Below are positions 33,911-43,628 of a stretch of 64,000 nucleotides of DNA, in pieces (position 1 is the first letter of the stretch; every line of letters begins with the position of its first letter). The stretch comes from Dyadobacter arcticus. GTDB taxonomy: Bacteria > Bacteroidota > Bacteroidia > Cytophagales > Spirosomataceae. The notes under the pieces were generated by a model. It worked only from the letters and a program-made list of their open reading frames with translations, was not told the DNA's origin and did no database searches. The DNA is taken from positions 1,116,001 to 1,180,000 of the forward strand of contig NZ_JAASQJ010000002.1 of assembly GCF_011762185.1 (NCBI RefSeq), given 5' to 3'. The position numbers and the translations under genes are program-made.

Positions 33911-34741
33911 ATGCAAATCCGCTTCGAAAGCAGCCCTCGGGAAGTTTTACAAATGAATACAAAGGCATTACGGGAAAATTTTCTGCTTGAGAATATTTTT
34001 CAAAAGGATCAGGTCAATTTTGTTTATTCCCATTATGACCGTTTCATGATCGGCGGGGCGATTCCAGCCACCGTAACCTTGAAACTGGAAACATACGATG
34101 CTTTAAAGTCACGCTACTTGCTGGAAAGAAGGGAAATTGGCATTATTAACATTGGTGGAGCAGGACAAATCATTGCAGACGGAGAAACTTTTGATATAGA
34201 CAAACTAGGCTGCCTGTATGCGGGAAAGGAAACCGGGGAAATTTCATTATCCAGCAAGAATTCCACTGATCCGGCCATATTCTATTTGTTATCGGCCCCA
34301 GCTCACCAAAAATATCCTACGCGCTTATTTACAAAGGAAGAAGCGACGCCAGTTACGATCGGCAGCGTGGAAACTTCCAATCACCGCACGATTTACAAAT
34401 ACATACATTCCGACGGCATTCAAAGTTCTCAGCTCGTGATGGGGCTTACTGTTTTGCAGGCGGGAAGTGTCTGGAACACTATGCCTGCGCACACCCATGA
34501 CCGTCGGATGGAGGCGTATTGCTATTTTGATCTCCCTGCCAACCAACGCGTTTTGCATTTGATGGGACAACCTTTCGAAACGCGGCACTTGTGGGTTGCA
34601 AATCAGCAGGCCGTAATTTCGCCGCCGTGGTCGGTACATTCCGGATGTGGCACTTCCAATTATTCTTTCATTTGGGGAATGGCTGGTGAAAACAAGGATT
34701 ACACAGACATGGATGCTGTTTTGATAACTGATCTTAAATAA
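33911..34741 (+). CDS. kduI: 5-dehydro-4-deoxy-D-glucuronate isomerase
   Basis: The 276-residue protein matches KduI throughout: MQIRFESSPREVLQMNT at the start, FMIGGAIP, a zinc-binding HTHDRRMEAYCYF (His, His, Glu) in the cupin core, and PPWSVHSGCGTSNYSFIWGMAGEN with the fourth zinc ligand His. It isomerises 5-keto-4-deoxyuronate (DKI) to 2,5-diketo-3-deoxygluconate, the step before kduD. Nine bases separate its stop from kdgF. Confidence 0.97.
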   Translation: MQIRFESSPREVLQMNTKALRENFLLENIFQKDQVNFVYSHYDRFMIGGAIPATVTLKLETYDALKSRYLLERREIGIINIGGAGQIIADGETFDIDKLGCLYAGKETGEISLSSKNSTDPAIFYLLSAPAHQKYPTRLFTKEEATPVTIGSVETSNHRTIYKYIHSDGIQSSQLVMGLTVLQAGSVWNTMPAHTHDRRMEAYCYFDLPANQRVLHLMGQPFETRHLWVANQQAVISPPWSVHSGCGTSNYSFIWGMAGENKDYTDMDAVLITDLK

Positions 34742-34749
34742 AACAGAAA

Positions 34750-35094
34750 ATGGAAAGTGAGGTAAAAAAGCAATTTATTTCCGATTCTGACATTCCCTGG
34801 GAAGAGCTGGGCGGCGGGTTGAAGCGGAAAATCATGGCTTATGACGAGAATCTGATGATGGTAAAAGTGGCTTTCGAGCAGGGTGGCATTGGCGCACTTC
34901 ATAGTCACTACCATACACAAATGAGCTACATTGAAAGCGGTAATTTTGAAATAACAATTGGGGAACGTAAAGAGCGGCTGACAAAAGGCGACGCCTATCA
35001 TATCCCTCCCCATGCTATCCATGGCGCTTTATGCCTTGAACCGGGCATTTTAGTAGATATTTTCAATCCATTGCGCGAAGACTTCCTTCGCTGA
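34750..35094 (+). CDS. kdgF: Unsaturated uronate-converting cupin
   Basis: The 114-residue single-domain cupin has HSHYHTQMSYIESGNFEI (His, His, Gln ligands) and PPHAIHGALCLEPG (fourth ligand His), and its whole length fits KdgF. KdgF catalyses ring-opening of 4,5-unsaturated galacturonate to the linear keto form used by kduI. The order kduD-kduI-kdgF-uxaB supports this call. Confidence 0.88.
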   Translation: MESEVKKQFISDSDIPWEELGGGLKRKIMAYDENLMMVKVAFEQGGIGALHSHYHTQMSYIESGNFEITIGERKERLTKGDAYHIPPHAIHGALCLEPGILVDIFNPLREDFLR

Positions 35095-35121
35095 TATTCA
35101 CCACACGCAAACTTTGATCTT

Positions 35122-36645
35122 ATGGGACATCTTTTTCGTGAAAATCTGCGTCAGCTGCGTAGCCACCCTGGACTTACTGTCCCGGATGATTCCGTTTTCC
35201 AGTTACCTGAAAAAGTTCTCCAATTCGGCACAGGTGCATTCTTACGTGGCCTGGCGGACTATATTATAGACAAAGCCAATCGAAAAGGTGTTTTCAATGG
35301 AAGGGTTGTAGTTGTTAAATCAACAGATGTAGGGGACCTGAAAGCATTCGACAGACAGGATAACCTTTATACTATTTGCACAAGGGGGATTCAAAACGGC
35401 GAACTGGTAGAAGAAAACATTATCTCCGCTGCTATAAGCAGAGTTTTATCTGCGAAATCACAATGGTCGCTCGTTCTGGATCTTGCAAAAAATCCCGCGA
35501 TTTCCGTTGTCATTTCCAACACGACCGAAATCGGCATTCAGCTTGTACAGGACGACATTTACCAATGGCCCCCGGTTTCGTTTCCTGGTAAATTGCTTGC
35601 CTTTCTTTACGCGAGATATGTTGCCTTTGGCGGAAATCCCGACCATGGCGTAGTCATTATTCCTACTGAACTAATCACTGATAACGGGAAAAAACTGGAA
35701 TCCATCGTACTGGAACTGGCCCACCGGAATGGTCTGGAAGCTGCATTCATTGACTGGATAGAAAAGCACAATTTCTTTTGCAATTCGCTTGTTGACCGCA
35801 TCGTACCAGGCAAGCCTGAAAATGTGGTTTTGAAAGAGATTGAAGAAAAGTTAGGTTACCAGGATGAATTGCTGATCATGGCCGAACATTACCATCTCTG
35901 GGCTATTGAAGGAGACGAAAGCATCCGCCAAAAACTTCCATTTTTTGGAATTGACAATGGCCTGATCATTGAGCCGGATATCGAGCGCTACCGTGAATTA
36001 AAGCTTCGTCTATTGAACGGCGCACATACCTTGGGTGGCGGTCTCGCTCACTTATGTGGTTTCAAAACCGTCGTGGAAGCAATGGAAAATCCGTTTTTCT
36101 CAACCTATCTGACGCACTTGATGGAAACAGAAATTGCCCCTGCTATTCCATATCCGTTGCAGGAAAACGTCAGTCTCACATTTAGCAGGCAGGTAGTGGA
36201 ACGGTTTCGAAACCCATATATCATGCATAAGTGGCTGAATATCAATCAAAATTATTCAGCCAAAATGGTTTCGCGTGTGATGCCCACGTTTGTGAACTAT
36301 GAGAAGCTTCATATCAACATTCCTGAGTACATCACATTCGGCATGGCTGCCTACATTTATTATATGAAGGCGGTGAGGAAAGAAGGGGAGCATTACTATG
36401 GCTTGGCCAATGGCAGCCATTACTTAATTCAGGATCAAAAAGCGGCCTATTTTTATCAGAAATGGCAGAGTTCATCGATCCCTGAGATGGTTCAAGCGAT
36501 TCTTAAAGAGCAATCATTATGGGGAAAGGACTTTTCCAAAAACGAAGGGTTCGTAACTGGAATCAAATCACACCTTCAGGCGATAAAGCAAAATGGCGCG
36601 CTGGAAACCCTTGAAAATTTCCTAAAAAAAACTGAATACGCTTGA
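35122..36645 (+). CDS. uxaB: Tagaturonate/altronate oxidoreductase
   Basis: The 507-residue protein belongs to the long-chain mannitol dehydrogenase family: LQFGTGAFLRGLADYIID is the nucleotide-binding start, ISNTTEIGIQL and NGAHTLGGGLAHLCGFKTV (from about residue 299) lie at the catalytic region. UxaB interconverts tagaturonate and altronate with NAD(H) in saturated galacturonate breakdown. It is the last gene in the kduD operon. The genes for uxaA, uxaC, kdgK and kdgA are not in the window. Confidence 0.9.
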   Translation: MGHLFRENLRQLRSHPGLTVPDDSVFQLPEKVLQFGTGAFLRGLADYIIDKANRKGVFNGRVVVVKSTDVGDLKAFDRQDNLYTICTRGIQNGELVEENIISAAISRVLSAKSQWSLVLDLAKNPAISVVISNTTEIGIQLVQDDIYQWPPVSFPGKLLAFLYARYVAFGGNPDHGVVIIPTELITDNGKKLESIVLELAHRNGLEAAFIDWIEKHNFFCNSLVDRIVPGKPENVVLKEIEEKLGYQDELLIMAEHYHLWAIEGDESIRQKLPFFGIDNGLIIEPDIERYRELKLRLLNGAHTLGGGLAHLCGFKTVVEAMENPFFSTYLTHLMETEIAPAIPYPLQENVSLTFSRQVVERFRNPYIMHKWLNINQNYSAKMVSRVMPTFVNYEKLHINIPEYITFGMAAYIYYMKAVRKEGEHYYGLANGSHYLIQDQKAAYFYQKWQSSSIPEMVQAILKEQSLWGKDFSKNEGFVTGIKSHLQAIKQNGALETLENFLKKTEYA

Positions 36646-36716
36646 AAACAAAAGAATATCCTGGAACCGGTTGCTTCACGAGCGCGAGGCGTTGAAGTTT
36701 AGATACGAAAGCCTAC

Positions 36717-37268
36717 TTACTTTTCATCGTACACTTTCAGCGGCCCTTTAAAAAATCCGGTAATATGTTTACCTCCATCTTCGATGCAGTCGAACGTAAT
36801 CACGTAGTCGGTTTTGTCTTTTTTAACCGTAACCGTTCCCTGAATCATCTCATAAATATTCTCGGCCCGCTTTACGAAATCAGCATTGAAAACTGCGTAA
36901 GAATAAACAAAGCTACCCGTCTTAAACGGTCCTTGGGAGTAATCAAAAGTGTATTCTCCTTCTCCCAATTCTCCTACTCCCGCTGTGAAAAGCTGAAAGA
37001 AAATCGCGTGGCCAGCCCCATAAATTGAGTCGATTTTACCCGCGGTTTCATGTACCGTAACACCCGAGGATGAGAGGAATAACTCCTGACCACTGCCTTC
37101 ATGGGGCGGAAATTTTCCAAAGTCAATCAGGATCCCGTTTGCCAGTTCGTAATCTTTACCTTCGAAGGTTAAGTTGCTTTTAGGAACAACTACCTCTTCA
37201 TCCTTACAGCCCGCAAACACGAAACTGAACAACACAATAGCAAACTGGCATTTCGCAAAAATATTCAT
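36717..37268 (-). CDS. Lipoprotein of unknown function
   Basis: The 183-residue protein has a lipoprotein signal (MNIFAKCQFAIVLFSFVFAGC, Cys21) and a mature part of beta-strands (NLTFEGKDYELANGILIDFG, GEYTFDYSQGP, MIQGTVTVKKDKTDYVITFDC). It is exported and probably in the periplasm or on the outer membrane. No family was recognised; small beta-sandwich lipoproteins of this type are common in Bacteroidota. It stands alone between kdu/uxaB and the ATP-grasp gene. Confidence 0.75.
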   Translation of the reverse strand: MNIFAKCQFAIVLFSFVFAGCKDEEVVVPKSNLTFEGKDYELANGILIDFGKFPPHEGSGQELFLSSSGVTVHETAGKIDSIYGAGHAIFFQLFTAGVGELGEGEYTFDYSQGPFKTGSFVYSYAVFNADFVKRAENIYEMIQGTVTVKKDKTDYVITFDCIEDGGKHITGFFKGPLKVYDEK

Positions 37269-37320
37269 GCTACCGATTGTTAGGTTAAAGGGAACGGTCT
37301 AAATTAAAAGACAAAAAAAT

Positions 37321-37354
37321 ACCCAGGCCGTATTATCAAATGCTACGCCTGGGT
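37321..37354 (-). terminator. Terminator of the ATP-grasp gene
   Basis: ACCCAGGC (37321-37328) and GCCTGGGT (37347-37354) form an 8-bp stem. On the minus strand it is followed by ATTTTTTTG, a good T run, about 140 bases after the ATP-grasp stop. Confidence 0.75.
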
Positions 37355-37490
37355 GCTCGAAAGCTATGCTATCTATTTACGAGTAATTTTCGCTAGGTAC
37401 TTCTTGTACTAAAATGTACCGTCAATTCCATTATTCCAAAAATTTAAACCCCAAGTTAGCAAACATTACAAGTTTCTTAACGACTGGCAT

Positions 37491-38705
37491 TCAATGCGAA
37501 GGCCGGTTGGGAGCAGGGGCCGAGGCGTGATAATCTTTTTGGATTATTTCCGCATACTTGTCTAATAGCTCAACAACTTTTTCTCGGGATTTCGAACGGA
37601 CCACCAGTCCGACATGGTAAGGGTCATTCATCCGCCAGACAATCTCAGGATCATTAAAAACAGACATATCAGGCCATTCCTGCCGAGTAAGTGAAATAAT
37701 GATCCCCGAATAATCCTTGCGAACAAGTGGTAGCTTGTAATCCCGGCCTTTGGCCTCCGCTGTTTCCATTTTCGCCCACTCTTTCCAAAGGTTAATTCCC
37801 GACGAAGCCTCCACCATTTCAGAAAGATTCGCACCACCCACGCGGGAAGAAGTTTCAAGAAAATAATATTTACCATCGTCATGGCAGCGGATCACTTCCG
37901 TATGAGATGCGCTGTGTTTCAGGCCAAAAGCTTTAAGCAAATCCACCGCAAGTGTTTCCAATGCATGATCCTCTGCAGAATCAAACGGCACGGTAACAGA
38001 CCTAAAAATCCCGCCACCATGCGCTACATCAAACGGAGGCGCCAGATATTTGCTGTTCCAGGAAAAAATAACACGACCGTTGTATGAGATAGAATCCACA
38101 TGATAAACATTCCCCGGCTTGTATTGCTCCACCAAATATGCATGTCTTTTATCGCCCAGCTCATGGATCGTTTGCCATAATTCGGTGGCGTCATGCATTT
38201 TTTTAATGCCGGTTGCCGACGCCTCCGACCGTGGTTTGATCATCCACGGTCCCGGATACTTTACAATAAACCGGTTTATATCTTCATCATTAAAAAGCGA
38301 AGAAAATCCGGGAACAAGGATACCCGATTCCGCCGCCTTCGTCCGCATTGCCAATTTATCACGAAAGTACCTGCCAGTAGTTTGCCCCATGCCCGGGATG
38401 CGGAAATATTCGCGGATATGCGCTGCCTTTTCCACATCAAAATCATCAAGGGCTACTACCCGGTCGATCGGCCGGTTCCGCATTACATAAGCCAGCCCAT
38501 TGATTATCTCCGTCATGTCGTACGTCCCATCCTCCCCTTCTTCCACGTAAAAAAACTCGTCGATTGACTCTTTTACCCACGGTTTATTTTCCAATTTTTT
38601 CGCTGTGATCAGGAAAACCTTATTGCCGGCTTCTTTACAAGCTTTAAGAAAATCATTACCCTTGAAATATGTTGAGATGCAGAGGAAAGTAAGCGTTTGC
38701 GCCAT
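37491..38705 (-). CDS. ATP-grasp domain protein
   Basis: The 404-residue protein has the ATP-grasp order: an N-terminal Rossmann-like part (FLCISTYFKGNDFLKACKEAG), the lid/ATP segment (RYFRDKLAMRTKAAESGI, PWMIKPRSEASATGIKKM, AYLVEQYKPGNVYHVDSI) and the Mg-binding YYFLETSSRVGGANLSEMVEASSG. It would join a carboxylate to an amine or similar using ATP. The substrate is not recognisable; biotin-carboxylase-like and peptide-ligase-like proteins are the nearest shapes. It lies 61 bp after pepA, possibly co-transcribed with the two peptidases. Confidence 0.85.
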   Translation of the reverse strand: MAQTLTFLCISTYFKGNDFLKACKEAGNKVFLITAKKLENKPWVKESIDEFFYVEEGEDGTYDMTEIINGLAYVMRNRPIDRVVALDDFDVEKAAHIREYFRIPGMGQTTGRYFRDKLAMRTKAAESGILVPGFSSLFNDEDINRFIVKYPGPWMIKPRSEASATGIKKMHDATELWQTIHELGDKRHAYLVEQYKPGNVYHVDSISYNGRVIFSWNSKYLAPPFDVAHGGGIFRSVTVPFDSAEDHALETLAVDLLKAFGLKHSASHTEVIRCHDDGKYYFLETSSRVGGANLSEMVEASSGINLWKEWAKMETAEAKGRDYKLPLVRKDYSGIIISLTRQEWPDMSVFNDPEIVWRMNDPYHVGLVVRSKSREKVVELLDKYAEIIQKDYHASAPAPNRPSH

Positions 38706-38766
38706 AAAAGTTGATTTGGTGGAGATTACCTAGGGAATTTACATATTATTACTCTTAATTACACGC

Positions 38767-40161
38767 TTACGAAGCGGTGAGGTTTGATAAATATTGATAC
38801 AATAGCCGAATGCCATAAGCAGTCCCAGCTCGTCCGGGAGCGAACTCTGTATCTCCAAATGCCATCCCCGCAATATCCAGATGTGCCCATTCCGGGTGCT
38901 CATCTGTAAAAACTTCCAGGAATTTTGCCGCCACAATTGCACCTGCCAAAGGCTTCCCGTGGTAATTTTTCAGATCGGCAATATCTGATGAGATCTCTTC
39001 TTTGTATTCGTCCCAAACCGGGAGCCGCCAGAGCCTTTCTCCGGTAGTATCACCTGCTTTTGCCAGATCTTCCGCCAGCTTGTCGCTGGGCGTAAAAAGT
39101 CCGGCTGCCTCATATCCCAGGGTCTGGATCACGCTGCCTGTCAGCGTCGCCAGGTCAATAACCACATCCGGCTTAAATTGTCTCACTGCATAACTCAGCC
39201 CGTCGGCAAGGATCAGCCTGCCTTCCGCGTCCGTATCTATAACTTCAATTGTTTTTCCCGAGTAAGATTGTATTACATCACCAGGCTTGGTGGAAGAACC
39301 GTCAACACAGTTTTCAGTGGAAGGGATCACCCCGATCAGTCGGACAGGAAGTTTCAATTGTGCCGCGAGTTCCACCATTCCCAAAACCACCGCTGCCCCG
39401 CCCATATCACTTTTCATCAAATGCATACTGGCGGCGGCTTTGATCGAAATACCGCCAGTGTCGAATGTGACGCCTTTTCCCACCAATGCAATGGTTTTCT
39501 GATAGTTTTCGGGCGCATATTCGGTAATAATCATCACCGGCGGCACATCGCTCCCTTTGCTTACCGAAAGCAATGCATACATTCCGAGCTCTTCAAGCTT
39601 TGGCTTATCAAAAACCGTAACATAGTAGCCATTTTCCGCCCCCGAATTGATAGCCCATTCAGCGAGCCTTGCTGGTGTTTTGTAATTCCCAGGCGCATTC
39701 ATCAGGTTCATAATACGCATTTGGACAATGCTCATTTTCGAAGCTTTGGAAATCACGGATTCAATAGATATGCTTACATCCGTTAAAATCCATAATGTCC
39801 CTTTTGAGAAAAAATCACTGATTGGTTTGGGGTCGGATTTATATAATTGGATGTTATAGCCTCCCAGCATGATGCCGTTAACGGCATTTTCTACCCACTC
39901 TGATTCAAATCCTCTGGCGTCCAGCACAATTTGTTCATCCCACCTATCCTTTCTTTTAAAAAACAATGACCTGAAAATGCGGGTAATGGCAGGGAGCTTG
40001 GGGTTTTTACCTAAACCCAGCCACAATTCCTTCGAAGAAAACCACCACAATTCCCCTTTTTCCGCTTTGAACATGGCCTGATTTTGAGGCGCAAAATCCT
40101 GCTCAAAAGGCTTTATGATCAATATCTCGTCCTCGACTTCCTGTATTTGTTTGATTTGCAT
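38767..40161 (-). CDS. pepA: Leucyl aminopeptidase (M17 family)
   Basis: The 464-residue protein carries the M17 active-site signature NTDAEGRLILADGL, preceded by LVGKGVTFDTGGISIKAA, which contributes metal ligands, and MKSDMGGAA. It removes N-terminal residues from peptides using two metal ions in the cytoplasm. The first 150 residues are the family's divergent domain. It lies 21 bp after the M28 peptidase gene, so the two are probably co-transcribed. Confidence 0.93.
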   Translation of the reverse strand: MQIKQIQEVEDEILIIKPFEQDFAPQNQAMFKAEKGELWWFSSKELWLGLGKNPKLPAITRIFRSLFFKRKDRWDEQIVLDARGFESEWVENAVNGIMLGGYNIQLYKSDPKPISDFFSKGTLWILTDVSISIESVISKASKMSIVQMRIMNLMNAPGNYKTPARLAEWAINSGAENGYYVTVFDKPKLEELGMYALLSVSKGSDVPPVMIITEYAPENYQKTIALVGKGVTFDTGGISIKAAASMHLMKSDMGGAAVVLGMVELAAQLKLPVRLIGVIPSTENCVDGSSTKPGDVIQSYSGKTIEVIDTDAEGRLILADGLSYAVRQFKPDVVIDLATLTGSVIQTLGYEAAGLFTPSDKLAEDLAKAGDTTGERLWRLPVWDEYKEEISSDIADLKNYHGKPLAGAIVAAKFLEVFTDEHPEWAHLDIAGMAFGDTEFAPGRAGTAYGIRLLYQYLSNLTAS

Positions 40162-40182
40162 TGTATTGGATATTCTTGGTGA

Positions 40183-41736
40183 TTAGTCCAGACCTCCTTT
40201 GCGGGTAGGCTTCCTTTGTTCCGGCCAGGCGGTCGGTTTTCCTGTTGCATTCACAGGCAGAATGCTCTTCTCGCGAGATGTTTTCATAGGATCTTCGCTG
40301 GCTTGATAAGCCATGATAGCCGCAAGGATTGCATTGCTTCTGACATCGTCAAAGACAATCTTGTCATATGTGTCGCGATTGGTATGCCAGGTATAAGTGC
40401 CGTAGGACCAGTTTAATGAGCTCAGCGAAAAAGCAGGCGCGCCAGCTGCTACAAAAGATGCAAAGTCAGATCCACCACCTCCCGGTGCTCCCGGGAAGCG
40501 GGTTTCAATCGGTGTTTTGATCGCATCTGGGACTTTGGTCAGCCAGCGACCGAGATAATCATAGGAATTTAAGAAGCCCTGACCCGACAAATTCACGACT
40601 CTTCCAGTACCATTGTCCTGGTTAAATACTGCTTGGATATTCTGGATAATTTCTGGATGGTCTTCCACAAATGCCCGCGAACCATTCAATCCCTGTTCTT
40701 CGCTACCCCAATGTCCGACCAGTATTGTCCGCTTTGGGTTAGGATATACTTTTTTCAAAATACGCATGGCTTCCATCATCACAATTGTTCCCGTACCGTT
40801 GTCGGTAGCGCCCGAGCCACCGTCCCAGGAATCAAAATGTGCAGATAGGATGACATATTCATCTGGCTTTTCTGTCCCTTTTATTTCGCCGATTGTATTG
40901 AATGTCTGGCTGATTCCAGTTTCCTTCGCATCAGCCCGTACGCTGATTTTTGGCGTATGGCCTGATTCGGCGAGACGGTAAAGCAAGCCGTAATCTTCCA
41001 GTGAAATGTCAACAGTTGGGATCGTTTTGGTATTAGCGCCAAAAATTTTATTTGCTCCAAACCCTTTTGACCAATAACTCATCACCACGCCTGCTGCGCC
41101 TGCTTTTTCCAATGCTGGTGGTAAAGTGCGCGTGGCAGAATAGCCGGTTTTTTTCATGCGGTTTGTCCAGGCTTCGGTTTGCGTGTCCCGCTCTTTTTTC
41201 ATTTTCTCAAATGATTCCTTGGTCGCAAACTCCTGCCAGTTATAATCCGGACGACCGGTTGGCTGGTTCATGCTGATCATCACAAATTTACCTTTAACCG
41301 ACGGCAGCCACTTTTGAAATGCGATCGAATCGGCTAAATCCGGCAAAATGATGACGTCAGCAGTAATAGTTTTACCAGCTGTACCCGGACTCCACGCAAG
41401 CTGCATCCCTTCCAGCGATCTTACGCGCGGAGCTATCATGTCTATATGCGAAACGCCGCGTTCCCAGCCGCGCCATTCTCCCCATTTTTCATTTTTAGCA
41501 GTAATATTCCAGCCTTTGTACTTCGCCACGGCCCACTCATGCGCCTGCATCATCTGCGGCGACCCTACCAGTCTCGGCCCGATCACGTCCATTAACTCAT
41601 GCGCCAGTTTTTCTAATTGTGAATTTTCCGTCGCTTCTTTAACTATGTTTTCAACAACAGGATCTTTACTTTGCGCAAAAGCAATGTGCATTTGCATCGT
41701 CAATGTGAGAATAATGGACAGGAAAATTTTTTTCAT
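40183..41736 (-). CDS. M28-family zinc peptidase, exported
   Basis: The 517-residue protein has a signal peptide (MKKIFLSIILTLTMQMHIAFA), a PA-like insert around residues 140-260 and an M28 catalytic domain with SAHFDSWDGGSGATDNGTGT (metal-binding His and Asp), GHWGSEEQGLNGSRAFVEDHPE (Glu-Glu pair) and later metal ligands FNQDNGTGR and the HTNRDTYDKI His. It would cut amino-terminal residues or dipeptides outside the cytoplasm. Partner of pepA by position: exported, then cytoplasmic peptide degradation. Confidence 0.9.
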   Translation of the reverse strand: MKKIFLSIILTLTMQMHIAFAQSKDPVVENIVKEATENSQLEKLAHELMDVIGPRLVGSPQMMQAHEWAVAKYKGWNITAKNEKWGEWRGWERGVSHIDMIAPRVRSLEGMQLAWSPGTAGKTITADVIILPDLADSIAFQKWLPSVKGKFVMISMNQPTGRPDYNWQEFATKESFEKMKKERDTQTEAWTNRMKKTGYSATRTLPPALEKAGAAGVVMSYWSKGFGANKIFGANTKTIPTVDISLEDYGLLYRLAESGHTPKISVRADAKETGISQTFNTIGEIKGTEKPDEYVILSAHFDSWDGGSGATDNGTGTIVMMEAMRILKKVYPNPKRTILVGHWGSEEQGLNGSRAFVEDHPEIIQNIQAVFNQDNGTGRVVNLSGQGFLNSYDYLGRWLTKVPDAIKTPIETRFPGAPGGGGSDFASFVAAGAPAFSLSSLNWSYGTYTWHTNRDTYDKIVFDDVRSNAILAAIMAYQASEDPMKTSREKSILPVNATGKPTAWPEQRKPTRKGGLD

Positions 41737-41814
41737 GAAAATTGGATGTTAAGCATGTTTGTTTAACCCAATGTAAGCAATAGCTGGCAAGCAGTAAACA
41801 AGGTTTTGGAAAAT

Positions 41815-42720
41815 ATGTTAACCAGGCTCGTCTCCTTTGTGTTTTTTGCCAATTACTTTGTCGGTTTCCTGGCGATAGCGTTGTCGGTGGAAACTGTTTT
41901 CCAATTAAAGCTGCCCCTTAACTCACTACCCTACTACATTCTCCTATTTTCAGCAACTGTTTTTTACTATACCATGGCCTACTCCGTCCCCGATAGCCCG
42001 GAGGTATCCGCCAATCCTCGCACGGAATGGTACAGAATACATGCACCATTTGTTCGGAGAAGCCAGGTCGTTTTATTCATGGTTTGCACTGCGCTAGGTC
42101 TTTGGCTTTTGGTTTATGATTTTACCAAAATCCTGGAATTACCGGTATACTTTTGGCTTTTGGTCGCCGCTATTCCAGGGGCAGCAATATTCTATTATGG
42201 CCTGTTACCGGAATCGGTGATTGCCATTAATTTAAGGAGGACTGGCTGGCTAAAAGCTTTTGTAATTGGTTTTGTGTGGGCCGGTTGCGTTAACCTCTTC
42301 CCAATTATAATGCTCAAAATAGAGCGTAACATTGTCATTCAGGAACCGGAACTGATGCTTTGGCTATTCCTGAAAAACTGGATGTTCTGCACGGTGAATG
42401 CCATTATGTTTGATATCAAGGACTATGAAGACGACGCTAACATTGAGCTGAAAACATTTGCAGTCCGGTTCGGGCTCCGAAATACCATCTTTTATATTCT
42501 CATACCCTTTCTGCTGATAGGCCTGCTTTCATTTCTCATTTTCGCAGTTCACAGTGGGTTTCCTTTGGTTACATTCCTATTCAACCTGATCCCTTTTATT
42601 TGCCTTCTTTTGGTCGCATTCTCATTGCAAAAACCACGCAAAATCCTTTACTATCTTATCGTTATTGACGGTCTATTACTGGTAAAAGCCATTTGTGGGA
42701 TTGCGGGAAGCTTTTTATAG
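41815..42720 (+). CDS. UbiA-like polytopic membrane protein with degenerate first motif
   Basis: The 301-residue protein has eight or nine hydrophobic helices. DIKDYEDDANIELKTFAVRFG matches the second UbiA prenyltransferase Asp motif (D-x-x-D--x-D). The first motif (NDxxD between helices 2 and 3) is not visible; the loop there reads VPDSPEVSANPRT. The family transfers prenyl groups to aromatic or other acceptors. Loss of one magnesium-binding motif makes a true prenyltransferase doubtful. ATG at 41815 was preferred to the TTG at 41806. Confidence 0.62.
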   Translation: MLTRLVSFVFFANYFVGFLAIALSVETVFQLKLPLNSLPYYILLFSATVFYYTMAYSVPDSPEVSANPRTEWYRIHAPFVRRSQVVLFMVCTALGLWLLVYDFTKILELPVYFWLLVAAIPGAAIFYYGLLPESVIAINLRRTGWLKAFVIGFVWAGCVNLFPIIMLKIERNIVIQEPELMLWLFLKNWMFCTVNAIMFDIKDYEDDANIELKTFAVRFGLRNTIFYILIPFLLIGLLSFLIFAVHSGFPLVTFLFNLIPFICLLLVAFSLQKPRKILYYLIVIDGLLLVKAICGIAGSFL

Positions 42721-42731
42721 AATGTTTGATT

Positions 42732-43628
42732 TCAAATTGCGGCGGTGCGCTTCCGGCAGATAAACCTTTCATTGAAAATAATGATGGAAGCAAATATCAG
42801 TGAGTACGCGATAATCTGAACTGTATTAATCGGCTCGTGGAAATAAATTATGGCAATGCTGAAATTCATCAATGGATTGATATACAATAATATCCCCATT
42901 GTGGATGAGGTAACCCCCTGCAACGCATACAGATTCATAAAAAGTGGTACAATCGTAAAAAGCACCGCTATCAGGAAAATGAAGGCGTAAAACGATAATT
43001 CGATTGGCAATGCCGCACTGTATTCGGGATAAAATGGAAGAAGTATCATTGCCGAAAACAAGATTTGAATGGTCAGTAGCAGGAACTTATCCAAGCCGGA
43101 GTTGCGACGCTGGCTTACCAGGTAAAATGCGTATGAAGCGGCAACGATCAGGCTGTACGAAATGTCGGCAATGTTGGCAAATGATAGCAGCGCACAACTG
43201 ACGACGCTGATTAAAACCGCGCTCCATTGCCATTTGCTAAGCTTTTCATCCAAAACAAAATACGCGATAACCGTAGTCATGATCGGGCATACCAGGTAGG
43301 CGAAGGACGCAGCTTTAACGCTGATGTGGTTCATGACATAAATGAAGAAAAACCAGTTAGCCGTAAGTAAAAGCCCGCCTCCAAGTGTTTGCAATACGAC
43401 CCGACTTTTCTGGGCAACAGGCATTGCCCTATATTTTATGATATTATCCCCTAAAACTTTTCTGCGCACAAAAAAGCTGATTACCGCCATGATCACGGCA
43501 CACAAGAATACCCTGTAAAACAGAATGTCAAGCGACGGATAAGACTTCAAAGGCTTCAAAGCCAGACTAAAAAATCCCCAAATTACAAACGAGAAAAAGG
43601 CCGCTACATAGTACTTTGAAAATTTCAT
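42732..43628 (-). CDS. RarD-type EamA-family permease
   Basis: The 298-residue protein has ten hydrophobic helices and the RarD pattern: KYYVAAFFSFVIWGFFSLALKPL, RVFLCAVIMAVISFFV, GLLLTANWFFFIYVMNHISVKAASFAYLV (as two segments) and a second half with FTIVPLFMNLYALQG, STMGILLYINPLMNF. This group exports or imports small metabolites such as amino acids. Substrate unknown. Confidence 0.85.
   Translation of the reverse strand: MKFSKYYVAAFFSFVIWGFFSLALKPLKSYPSLDILFYRVFLCAVIMAVISFFVRRKVLGDNIIKYRAMPVAQKSRVVLQTLGGGLLLTANWFFFIYVMNHISVKAASFAYLVCPIMTTVIAYFVLDEKLSKWQWSAVLISVVSCALLSFANIADISYSLIVAASYAFYLVSQRRNSGLDKFLLLTIQILFSAMILLPFYPEYSAALPIELSFYAFIFLIAVLFTIVPLFMNLYALQGVTSSTMGILLYINPLMNFSIAIIYFHEPINTVQIIAYSLIFASIIIFNERFICRKRTAAI

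Noticed and set aside
33113..36645. Complete pectin utilisation locus
   Set aside because: No SusC/SusD pair, lyase or transporter is present, only four intracellular enzymes.
39178..39786. Open frame of 202 codons opposite pepA
   Set aside because: pepA with its catalytic signature is on the other strand; His/Cys-rich shadow composition.
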